Part shown: positions 1 to 5,145 of the stretch, piece after piece | How positions within the stretch are numbered: position 1 is the stretch's first letter | How the letters are laid out: each line of letters begins with the position of its first letter | NCBI GenBank assembly: GCA_004356385.1 | Contig: SMXL01000037.1 | Span: forward strand, 1-5,145 | DNA: 5,145 nucleotides | DNA from: Bacteroidota bacterium | GTDB lineage: Bacteria > Bacteroidota > Rhodothermia > Rhodothermales > UBA10348 | Direction: 5' to 3' | The notes under the pieces: generated by a model | Seen by the model: only the letters and a program-made list of their open reading frames with translations | Told to the model about the DNA's origin: nothing | Database searches by the model: none | Made by a program: the position numbers and the translations under genes

Positions 1-105
1 GGTCAGTTTGACATCGTAACGGCGGGTTTCCCGTCTATTGCACGTCAGATTAGTACTGGTGTTTCGACGGAGTACACGCCGAAATTCCTGACGATCGCAC
101 CTTAG
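1..105 (+). CDS. C-terminal end of upstream gene, probably major capsid protein (partial)
   Basis: An open frame enters from the left edge in frame 1 and ends at TAG (103-105), giving 34 residues that begin GQFDIVTAGFPSIARQ and end FLTIAP. The fragment contains no motif I can name. The capsid call rests on position: it lies directly before a strong hairpin and then a run of genes in the usual podovirus order (adaptor, nozzle, fibre), and the capsid gene normally lies just upstream of these. It could instead be a minor head protein or head decoration protein. The frame is open with no start codon needed inside the window, so it is a fragment cut by the window edge and not a broken gene. Confidence 0.55.
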   Translation, partial: GQFDIVTAGFPSIARQISTGVSTEYTPKFLTIAP

Positions 106-118
106 GGAAAAATTGGAC

Positions 119-150
119 GGGTGGGCCGGGGCTTACGCTTCGGCCCGCCT
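119..150 (+). terminator. Strong hairpin after the capsid-like gene; possible leaky terminator or RNA-processing structure
   Basis: Bases 119-132 pair with 137-150 as an uninterrupted 14-bp stem (four G-T wobbles, the rest G-C) around the four-base loop TTAC at 133-136. The core is GGGCCG against CGGCCC. It starts 13 bases after the upstream stop codon. No T-run follows directly; the next bases are ACTCCAAGGAG, and a T5 tract appears only at 164-168, so it is not a canonical intrinsic terminator. T7-like phages place a partial terminator after their capsid gene, and this hairpin has the same position. A role in lowering read-through or stabilising the 3' end of capsid mRNA is inference. The structure itself is seen directly. 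Confidence 0.5.
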
Positions 151-155
151 ACTCC

Positions 156-161
156 AAGGAG
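156..161 (+). promoter_or_regulatory. Ribosome binding site AAGGAG deciding the GTG start at 169
   Basis: AAGGAG lies seven bases before the GTG at 169-171, which is good Shine-Dalgarno spacing. The only earlier in-frame candidate, GTG at 121, lies inside the hairpin stem and has no purine-rich site before it. This site therefore sets the start of the following gene at 169. Confidence 0.8.
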
Positions 162-168
162 AGTTTTT

Positions 169-960
169 GTGGAAATCGAATCGCAGAAGATCGAAAAAGA
201 GAATGTCGATAATTGGACGATCAACCCGGCATACGAAATTGTGCCTGAGCGTGGTGTCGTTCGACTCGTGAAGTACAAGAAGGAATTTTCGGACGATGTG
301 ATGGTTCTAAGGGATGGTGTTCCGTTTATCCTGAAGAACAGCGGTCGTCCACTCAAGGCGAATGAAGTCATGCGAGAACGCGCTGACCTTGCCTTGGACA
401 AGGACGGGAACTTGCTGCCACAGGGTGAGTTTCAGATGCGATACATGGAATGGCTCGGCGCGTTTGTGTACCCGGAAGGGACCGAACTGGCTCTTGAGCC
501 CGTGCCCGAAGTTTCTGCGTATGTATCGGAATGCCAGGACACATTCAGTGAATCGACTGGTTGGATCGAGATTGGCTTCGATCCGAAGCTGAATGAAGAA
601 TGGGAGCCTTCCAAAAAGTTCGATACTGAGGGACGTGACAGGGATGAGGTTGAACGCGACGCGAAGTCAGACATGAACACCAAGATCATGGAAGCGCTGG
701 TGTCGAAGCTCTCGCCGGAGCAGGCTGCGGAACTTATCACCGAGGCAGTTGGGGTCGAGATCCCAGTTGTAGGTGAAACGGTCGCCGAACCTGTGAACGT
801 CGCAACCCATGTTCAGAAGCCCGCGAAGGAACTGCTCACCGCGCCATGCGGGAAGCCATGCAAGGGAAAGGCTGGCCTTTCTGCCCACACTCGTTTTTGC
901 AAGCACGAACTTTGTGGCGGTGATAGTGAGAATTCGCATCGAGTGGATGAGTCGGCTTGA
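169..960 (+). CDS. Unknown phage structural-region protein with C-terminal zinc-finger-like Cys/His cluster
   Basis: This encodes 263 residues from the GTG at 169, chosen because AAGGAG sits seven bases upstream; the longer reading from GTG 121 would begin within a hairpin. I do not recognise the family. Residues 1-165 are a mixed, charged, acidic-leaning region with no visible motif. Residues 168-195 look helical (MEALVSKLSPEQAAELITEA). Residues 196-223 are a Val/Glu/Pro/Thr-rich linker. Residues 227-249 hold C227, C231, H240, C244, H246 and C249 in the pattern C-x3-C-x8-H-x3-C, with a GLSAH core like that of C2HC/C2H2 zinc fingers. There is no signal peptide or membrane segment. It sits between the capsid-like and adaptor-like genes, where minor head proteins are often encoded, but a virion role is inference. 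Its stop codon overlaps the next gene's start. Confidence 0.85.
   Translation: MEIESQKIEKENVDNWTINPAYEIVPERGVVRLVKYKKEFSDDVMVLRDGVPFILKNSGRPLKANEVMRERADLALDKDGNLLPQGEFQMRYMEWLGAFVYPEGTELALEPVPEVSAYVSECQDTFSESTGWIEIGFDPKLNEEWEPSKKFDTEGRDRDEVERDAKSDMNTKIMEALVSKLSPEQAAELITEAVGVEIPVVGETVAEPVNVATHVQKPAKELLTAPCGKPCKGKAGLSAHTRFCKHELCGGDSENSHRVDESA
847..915 (+). other. Zinc-finger-like Cys/His cluster within the 169-960 gene
   Basis: Codons for C227 (847), C231 (859), H240 (886), C244 (898), H246 (904) and C249 (913) fall within 23 residues. The motif reads CGKPCKGKAGLSAHTRFC, with basic residues between the cysteines and a Leu three residues before the His, as in C2HC/C2H2 fingers. The Cys-Cys spacing of three and the short C-to-H distance depart slightly from the classical pattern. 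Metal binding is inferred from residue pattern only. Confidence 0.5.
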
Positions 961-1955
961 GCTTTTCGATAACCGCGCTTCAACTCGTCAATCGAGTTCA
1001 TCGTAGAAGGCGAATGCCTGATACGGGGGCGTTTGTTGAGACTGAGGATCTGGCAACGCTCAATGCGGTGAACTCTGCGATCGAAGAGATTCTGACAGAG
1101 AAGAAGTGGGAATTTGATATCAGGACTGACGGGCAAATTGCGCTGCGTGGGAAACTAGAAGATTTGCAGTTTACCGTGAATATTGCTGATACGTCGTCGG
1201 TGGCGTTACTCAGGTCATCTGGTCTTGTTGATGCGGACGTTTTTGGAGATTACGTTGTTCGGTTGCTTTCAAGTGGCTTAACGGATTATGCGAACACGGC
1301 CTTGCGTGTCAATTCGTCGACGATCGCACAAACAACATTCTCGTTCCTTACGTTGGAGACTGTGTTCCCCGATGTTGTCTCTGAGCCATGTGATTTGCAT
1401 TACAGCGAGTACATACTACCCGATACGGTGGCAGAGGTTATCAGGGCTACTTATCAAGAGTATCCGCTTACTCTCAATCAGGTCGATCCGAAGGTTTCTT
1501 ATAGCGAGATATTCCCACGGCCTCATAACGAGTTTGGACCGCCAGAGGTAATTGCAGTCGGTGGCTTCGACATACCCACTTACGATGTGCAATCGGCTGT
1601 TCCCGCACCGGGTTTACGAATGGCTGTGTGGCCTGTTCCAGACGAAGACTACATCGTGAATTATTCGTACTACTACCGGCACGCAGAACTCGGAGCAACG
1701 ACAGATGTACTAAAGGGTGTGCCACAGAACATCGTGAGCCGCATCGTCGATATGGCTACTGCGGACATGAAGGTTTTTTACGAGAAGGATTACGAGGCCC
1801 TTGCAATTCGTAGTTCAGTCCGTCGATCGGCTGATGAGATTTACAAGTCTCATGGTGGCAGCAGGTCGGCACGCAAGCGTATAGGAAACTGGGATTCGTC
1901 AAGCCGACATAACGGCGTACAACGCGGATTCCCTGGGAAGATATTGGGTAGCTGA
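957..1955 (+). CDS. Podovirus head-to-tail adaptor-like protein
   Basis: This encodes 332 residues from the TTG at 957, which overlaps the previous stop (TTGA), so translation is probably coupled; the upstream site is weak (GAG at 949-951). TTG is preferred over ATG at 1014 because the extra residues, ALQLVNRVHRRRR, match the typical opening helix of podoviral adaptor proteins (T7 gp11/P22 gp4 role: ring below the portal that joins head and tail). Residues 28-52 are helical and end in KKWEF. Residues 58-148 form a beta-rich inserted region. Residues 149-165 (YSEYILPDTVAEVIRA) match the 'eYxLPxdv' step seen in this group. Residues 219-245 carry LRMAVWPVPDEDYIVNYSYYYR, split here by function as the 'l.l.P.Pd..Y.l...Y..R' strand pair, followed by a helical segment at 255-290. 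The C-terminus (295-332) is Arg/Lys/Ser-rich. It is longer than T7 gp11 or P22 gp4, mainly through the insert and tail. Family assignment is from remembered patterns, not a search. Confidence 0.8.
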   Translation: MSFSITALQLVNRVHRRRRMPDTGAFVETEDLATLNAVNSAIEEILTEKKWEFDIRTDGQIALRGKLEDLQFTVNIADTSSVALLRSSGLVDADVFGDYVVRLLSSGLTDYANTALRVNSSTIAQTTFSFLTLETVFPDVVSEPCDLHYSEYILPDTVAEVIRATYQEYPLTLNQVDPKVSYSEIFPRPHNEFGPPEVIAVGGFDIPTYDVQSAVPAPGLRMAVWPVPDEDYIVNYSYYYRHAELGATTDVLKGVPQNIVSRIVDMATADMKVFYEKDYEALAIRSSVRRSADEIYKSHGGSRSARKRIGNWDSSSRHNGVQRGFPGKILGS

Positions 1956-1962
1956 CTGTTTT

Positions 1963-1995
1963 CTTGAAGTTGCCAATGAGTATTCAAGCTTTTTT
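1963..1995 (+). terminator. Weak hairpin with following T-run between adaptor and nozzle genes
   Basis: CTTGAA (1963-1968) can pair with TTCAAG (1983-1988) around a 14-base loop, followed by C and a T6 run at 1990-1995. This has the outline of an intrinsic terminator, but the stem is only six pairs, mostly A-T, and the loop is large, so it should be inefficient. It lies just after the adaptor stop and only two bases before the next ribosome binding site. It may be chance. Confidence 0.2.
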
Positions 1996-1996
1996 C

Positions 1997-2001
1997 AGGA
2001 G
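1997..2001 (+). promoter_or_regulatory. Ribosome binding site AGGAG deciding the TTG start at 2008
   Basis: AGGAG is placed six bases before the TTG at 2008-2010. No ATG or GTG in this frame lies nearby, and the protein reading from this TTG has the expected N-terminal motif, so the site supports a TTG start. Confidence 0.75.
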
Positions 2002-2007
2002 TAGAGA

Positions 2008-3651
2008 TTGCCTTATATACCCAAAACAATAAACACCCTTGGTGGCCTGAACGAAGACGAGAATCCTTCTTCCCTGAAGGCAGACCAGCTCCGAATTGCC
2101 ATAAATTGCGCCAGGAGAGGAAACCAGACCGGTACGCGCCCTGGTCTTGTTTTTGATACCCAGTATACGGCGGCACTTTCAGGAACTCCAGACATCCAGG
2201 GCATTCACGAATACAGGGCAAGCCGTGATGCGACTCGGCACATGGTGACGGTTGCGGGGGCGAACGTCTATTACGACTCAACGAGTGGGGCTCTCACGAA
2301 TCCTTCCGCGACGATCACTGCCGGTCAGGACAATGTATGGACGATGACCCAGTACCAGAATCTTTTATGGGGTGCTGGCGGATTGCAGGGCACGGACTCG
2401 ATCTGGTCATGGGACGGAAACACAAGCAACGATGTCACAGATCGCTTGTCCTCTCTTAGCATAAATCCAAAATACGTATTCACGAAGTTCAACGCGCTCT
2501 TCTTCGGAGGGATGGACGGTACGGACTTCTTCGATAATCCCATGACTGGGCGATATGTCGACTACGCCACGGACGCAACGGACGCTGCAAATTGGCCGAA
2601 CTCAAACACGATCCCCGGACAACTACTCGGAGAGAACCCTGGAGTCGGAACTTACGGCGAGGAGTTCAACACCGGGTTCGGTTCCTACCAGGACAACAAG
2701 GGCGACTTTCTGCTGTTCCTCACGAACCGCCGAATCTTTGCGTTCAGGGAGAATCCGAACGTGTCGAGCAACGCGAACCGTTTCATGGAGACAGACGCGA
2801 TTGCAAACGGCTGCGTCGACCAACGCGCGTTTGTAGACCTTGGATACGACCAAGGCGATGCGGTCTACGTCTCACAAGATGGCATTCATTCTATGGCCCT
2901 GTCCCAGCAGTTTGGAAATCGAGAGAATGCGTTCCTATCGTGGCCCATCAGGAAGACGTGGGCATCTCTAAACAAGAACCGTATCAAGTTTACGACAGCA
3001 TCCTACTGGCCGGACGAAGGGCTTGTGATGTTCGCGATGACAACAGGCTCATCTTCGAAGCACAACCTGATTCTAGTCATGGACATCCAGGGTGCTAGGA
3101 ACATTACGCCCGACACAGTCAGATGGTACAAGTGGGTTTTGAACGGCTTCAACCCAAATGTTCTAATGGCTTCTCGAGATCCGAGTGGAGTGCCTACGGT
3201 CTATTTTGGTGGAACAGAGGGCGAGTTGGCCCCGTTCACGAGGACAGCCTACTCGGATCTTGGTAACGCGATACCCGTTAAGTTCAGGACTAAAGACGAA
3301 GACTACGGAGCGCCGTCTGTTGAGAAGTCGATCGGAGACGCGCTGATAGATCTTTCTGGCTCTGGAAACTACAAGCCATCGCATATGTACGTTCTCGATA
3401 ACGGTGTAAGAAACGGCCTGTCTTCGTCACTGTCTGTTCCGCTCGCTGGATCTGTGTACGGAACTGGAATCTACGGCACTGCGACTTACGGGTCAGACGA
3501 ATCCACCGCAAGAGATCGAATAAGCGGGGTTGGAAGCGGATTTAGCGTGTCCCATCAGTTCTCGCATAGCGCATCGAATGAACCATTTTTCATAGGCCAG
3601 ATTACACAGGATATTGCATCCCAGGGTATTGCCGATGAGGCGTCATCATGA
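2008..3651 (+). CDS. Podovirus tail nozzle/hub protein, beta-propeller-like (P22 gp10 / T7 gp12-type role)
   Basis: This encodes 547 residues from TTG 2008, which is preceded by AGGAG at six bases. Its role would be to close the lower tail tube and hold the packaged DNA in place, docking on the adaptor ring. Residues 9-46 show the typical opening of such proteins: NTLGGLNEDENPSSLKADQL, then an Asn (N33), and TRPGL at 43-47. Repeated beta-blade-like strands follow: MVTVAGANVYY (79-89), a Trp/Gly-rich strand around 121-137, FNALFFGGMDG (161-171), FLLFLTNRRIFAF (234-246), DAVYVSQDGIHSMA (284-297), and 338-360 ending LVMDIQ. These suit a propeller fold. The C-terminus has a Tyr-Gly repeat (482-496) and a beta-rich end with SVSHQFSHSASNEPF. 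Cysteines are few (C34, C269). There is no signal peptide. The stop overlaps the next start (ATGA). Fold and role come from remembered family patterns; a minor tail protein of another type is the alternative. Confidence 0.8.
   Translation: MPYIPKTINTLGGLNEDENPSSLKADQLRIAINCARRGNQTGTRPGLVFDTQYTAALSGTPDIQGIHEYRASRDATRHMVTVAGANVYYDSTSGALTNPSATITAGQDNVWTMTQYQNLLWGAGGLQGTDSIWSWDGNTSNDVTDRLSSLSINPKYVFTKFNALFFGGMDGTDFFDNPMTGRYVDYATDATDAANWPNSNTIPGQLLGENPGVGTYGEEFNTGFGSYQDNKGDFLLFLTNRRIFAFRENPNVSSNANRFMETDAIANGCVDQRAFVDLGYDQGDAVYVSQDGIHSMALSQQFGNRENAFLSWPIRKTWASLNKNRIKFTTASYWPDEGLVMFAMTTGSSSKHNLILVMDIQGARNITPDTVRWYKWVLNGFNPNVLMASRDPSGVPTVYFGGTEGELAPFTRTAYSDLGNAIPVKFRTKDEDYGAPSVEKSIGDALIDLSGSGNYKPSHMYVLDNGVRNGLSSSLSVPLAGSVYGTGIYGTATYGSDESTARDRISGVGSGFSVSHQFSHSASNEPFFIGQITQDIASQGIADEASS
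3451..3495 (+). repeat. Tyr-Gly repeat near the nozzle protein C-terminus
   Basis: The encoded stretch SVYGTGIYGTATYGS (residues 482-496) contains three YG units spaced five residues apart (Y484, Y489, Y494), with Thr or Ser after each. The DNA varies between units (tacgga, tacggc, tacggg), so selection seems to act on the protein and this is not a recent tandem duplication. Similar YG-rich turns occur near the ends of podoviral nozzle proteins, where they probably form a surface loop; that role is inference. Confidence 0.5.
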
Positions 3652-4979
3652 GTGTTTATACTCGTACAACGAAATCCAACGGCACAACAGAATGGGAAAA
3701 TGGAGAGGTTGTCACCCATACCGAACACAATGACGAATGGAATGCGTTCGTACTGAAGTTCAATGGAGAGATCGACGACGCGAACGTAAAGACAGCAGCC
3801 GATATAGGTCCGACTAAAATCGGAGACTACGCGGTTAACGATGCCGAATTCCTCGGTACTGGGTCTGACCCGGGCGACCACTTCAACACCAATCTTCCGT
3901 CTACGTTGCCAAAGGAGTTGGAGGCACTACGTCATCGAATCAAGTGGAATGGTGGCGGTGGAACCAACCTACAGGCGCTCCAGTCCGGTGGTGGAATGGT
4001 TACGGTTGGATGGACTGAGCCTCCTACTATCGGAAGACAACTGCTCATAAATCCTGGTTTCGAGATTCAGACGGGCGCTGCGGGTACTGCGCCGGATGGC
4101 TGGTCGCTCATCAACACGCCAGCAACGGCTATTATACGCGCAGCTTCAGGTAGCGAGGATGAGGCTGGCGTAAACAAAAGATCGTTTCATATAGTAGGTT
4201 CCGGCGCAGGCATAACACAAACAGTTTCCGGCCTAAAGGAAAGCACAAAATACAGAGTTGGTGCTGCGTGGGTTCGTGTTGCGGGTACGATTGTCTTAGG
4301 CACAACCGGCGGACTAGGCTCAGTCACAGAGTACGGAGATGTAGTAATAGCCGATACGTCTTCGTCCTCTTTTTCGTATTACAATGGCGTAATTAAGACC
4401 GACTCTAACGGCGCGGATATCGTGGTGAATATTACTGCGGCAACGGCCAGTGCAGAGTTGTACCTGTTCTACGCATGGTTTTACGAGATGGCAGACGACG
4501 CGCCGCTCGAAAGCCCATCACTACCGATACAGGTCGTCAGGGACAGCGCGGCCGTTGTTTATACGGGCTTGGATTCAAACGCCTGGGACGACACGAACGT
4601 TCACACGCCGTTGTCTCTATCCGTTTATGTCCCCGGCGTAGGTTACGCCTTGTCGTATCAGGCCGATTTGAATATCGGTCATGCGAGTAGTTCGTCACCC
4701 TCAAGCGACACACAGGAAATAAGTATCACGCTGGAAATGCAAATAGATGCAGGCGGGTGGAACGCGGTTGATGTTCGAACAATGAAGGCCATTCAAGATG
4801 ACCTTTCTTACACCGGACATCCTCATTTGCGTCATCTCATTCCAGACCCAACGCCTGGATCTAATTATCAGTTTCGTATTGTGATCGGTCTGTACGACAA
4901 GGAGTCTGCGTTGATGAACTCCTTAATTCATTCAAGGCAACCCGATTCTCGCGCAGAACTAGAATTGAGGAGATACTGA
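3648..4979 (+). CDS. Tail fibre / receptor-binding-like protein with probable carbohydrate-binding jelly-roll domain
   Basis: This encodes 443 residues from ATG 3648, which overlaps the nozzle stop (ATGA); GAGG at 3637-3640 lies seven bases upstream. Residues 17-52 (ENGEVVTHTEHNDEWNAFVL and the following FNGEIDDANVK) match the N-terminal virion-attachment-like segment common in phage fibre proteins, 'G-vVta-elNdeF-ai---fNG-iddaNi'. Residues 101-118 are a Gly/Gln-rich linker. Residues 131-283 resemble a family 4/9-type carbohydrate-binding jelly roll: LLINPGFEI, then TAPDGWSL (148-154), ITQTVSGLKESTKYRVGAAW, and a closing strand ELYLFYAWFYEM. Residues 290-443 form a further beta-rich domain with Ser-rich (345-351) and His-rich (HPHLRH) patches and no recognised motif. 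No catalytic motif for a depolymerase is visible. It probably binds a surface glycan or caps the tail; another virion decoration role is possible. Confidence 0.75.
   Translation: MSVYTRTTKSNGTTEWENGEVVTHTEHNDEWNAFVLKFNGEIDDANVKTAADIGPTKIGDYAVNDAEFLGTGSDPGDHFNTNLPSTLPKELEALRHRIKWNGGGGTNLQALQSGGGMVTVGWTEPPTIGRQLLINPGFEIQTGAAGTAPDGWSLINTPATAIIRAASGSEDEAGVNKRSFHIVGSGAGITQTVSGLKESTKYRVGAAWVRVAGTIVLGTTGGLGSVTEYGDVVIADTSSSSFSYYNGVIKTDSNGADIVVNITAATASAELYLFYAWFYEMADDAPLESPSLPIQVVRDSAAVVYTGLDSNAWDDTNVHTPLSLSVYVPGVGYALSYQADLNIGHASSSSPSSDTQEISITLEMQIDAGGWNAVDVRTMKAIQDDLSYTGHPHLRHLIPDPTPGSNYQFRIVIGLYDKESALMNSLIHSRQPDSRAELELRRY
4967..4972 (+). promoter_or_regulatory. Ribosome binding site GAGGAG for the last gene
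   Basis: GAGGAG lies eight bases before ATG 4981 and sits within the last codons of the fibre gene, whose TGA (4977-4979) is one base before the new start. This is the best Shine-Dalgarno match in the window after that at 156-161. Confidence 0.75.
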
Positions 4980-4980
4980 T

Positions 4981-5145
4981 ATGGCAGCAGCACTAGCGAT
5001 ACCCGCAATTGGTGGCATCGTATCCAATGTGGTTGGCGGACTCCTTGGTCAGGCCAGCGGTAGTTCTGGCGATCAGATCGCCGTATCGAATTCAACTGGC
5101 TCGAATCAAGCCATCAATAGTGCCCTTTTCGATGCAGCCGGAAGA
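4981..5145 (+). CDS. Unknown gene with glycine-rich hydrophobic N-terminus (partial, runs off the right edge)
   Basis: ATG 4981 follows GAGGAG at eight bases and opens a frame with no stop to the window end, giving 55 residues. Residues 1-23 (MAAALAIPAIGGIVSNVVGG followed by LLG) form a hydrophobic Ala/Gly/Val/Ile segment with GG and GxxxG-like spacing. The rest is Ser/Asn/Gln-rich and polar (QASGSSGDQIAVSNSTGSNQ, then ALFDAAGR). Such openings are common in podoviral internal virion or DNA-ejection proteins, which cross the cell envelope during infection, and the position after the fibre gene fits. The segment lacks the positive start and clear cleavage site of a secreted protein. A membrane-active lysis or other minor structural protein cannot be excluded with only 55 residues. 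Confidence 0.7.
   Translation, partial: MAAALAIPAIGGIVSNVVGGLLGQASGSSGDQIAVSNSTGSNQAINSALFDAAGR

Noticed and set aside
152..161. Short inverted repeat CTCC-AA-GGAG over the ribosome binding site
   Set aside because: A two-base loop is too small for a stable RNA hairpin, so it is unlikely to hide the site.
1014..1016. ATG 1014 as the adaptor start
   Set aside because: AGAAGG lies only about three bases upstream, and this start would remove the opening helix (ALQLVNRVHRRRR) that fits the adaptor group.
1977..2033. An 18-codon open frame starting ATG 1977 (MSIQAFFRS...)
   Set aside because: It has no ribosome binding site before it and overlaps the site and start of the nozzle gene; it is most likely chance.
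1850..2281. A 143-codon open frame on the - strand across the adaptor/nozzle junction
   Set aside because: It overlaps two supported + strand genes, has a low-plausibility composition and no recognisable motif. All other minus-strand frames are likewise shadows.
2592..3098. A 168-codon open frame on the + strand inside the nozzle gene
   Set aside because: It is fully overlapped by the well-supported 2008-3651 gene, is very rich in Arg as expected of an out-of-frame reading, and has no convincing ribosome binding site.
3555..3881. A 108-codon open frame on the - strand across the nozzle/fibre junction
   Set aside because: It is antisense to the ATGA-coupled junction of two recognised genes, and its protein shows no family features.
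1..5145. Search for tRNA genes, CRISPR arrays, insertion sequences, attachment sites, or a defence system
   Set aside because: Nothing was seen: coding is nearly continuous, gaps are under about 65 bases, and there are no spaced direct repeats or transposase-like or nuclease-like motifs.

Overview
This window looks like part of the late structural (virion) region of a tailed phage or prophage, most likely with a short, podovirus-type tail. All supported genes lie on the + strand, are packed end to end, and appear to form one transcription unit. No host gene, RNA gene, integrase, insertion sequence or CRISPR array is visible. The host cannot be named from the sequence. Shine-Dalgarno-like sites and GTG/TTG starts show only that it is a bacterial system.

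Layout from left to right: (1) the last 34 codons of an upstream gene, which by position is probably the major capsid protein; (2) a strong GC-rich hairpin with a four-base loop; (3) a 263-residue protein of unknown function ending in a Cys/His cluster that resembles a zinc finger; (4) a 332-residue head-to-tail adaptor-like protein; (5) a 547-residue beta-propeller-like tail nozzle/hub (DNA stabilisation) protein; (6) a 443-residue tail fibre or receptor-binding-like protein with a probable carbohydrate-binding jelly-roll domain; (7) the first 55 codons of a further gene with a glycine-rich hydrophobic N-terminus, running off the window.

The order capsid, adaptor, nozzle, fibre matches the usual order in podovirus genomes. 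The adaptor would sit under the portal, the nozzle would close the tail tube and retain DNA, and the fibre protein would contact the cell surface. Genes are linked by tight or overlapping junctions (TTGA and ATGA overlaps, otherwise gaps of 1 to about 60 bases). Three successive complete genes appear to start at GTG, TTG and TTG.

I do not see a defence, regulatory or other unexpected system. The parts most worth a second look are the zinc-finger-like tail of the gene after the capsid, the hairpin before it, and the modular fibre gene.
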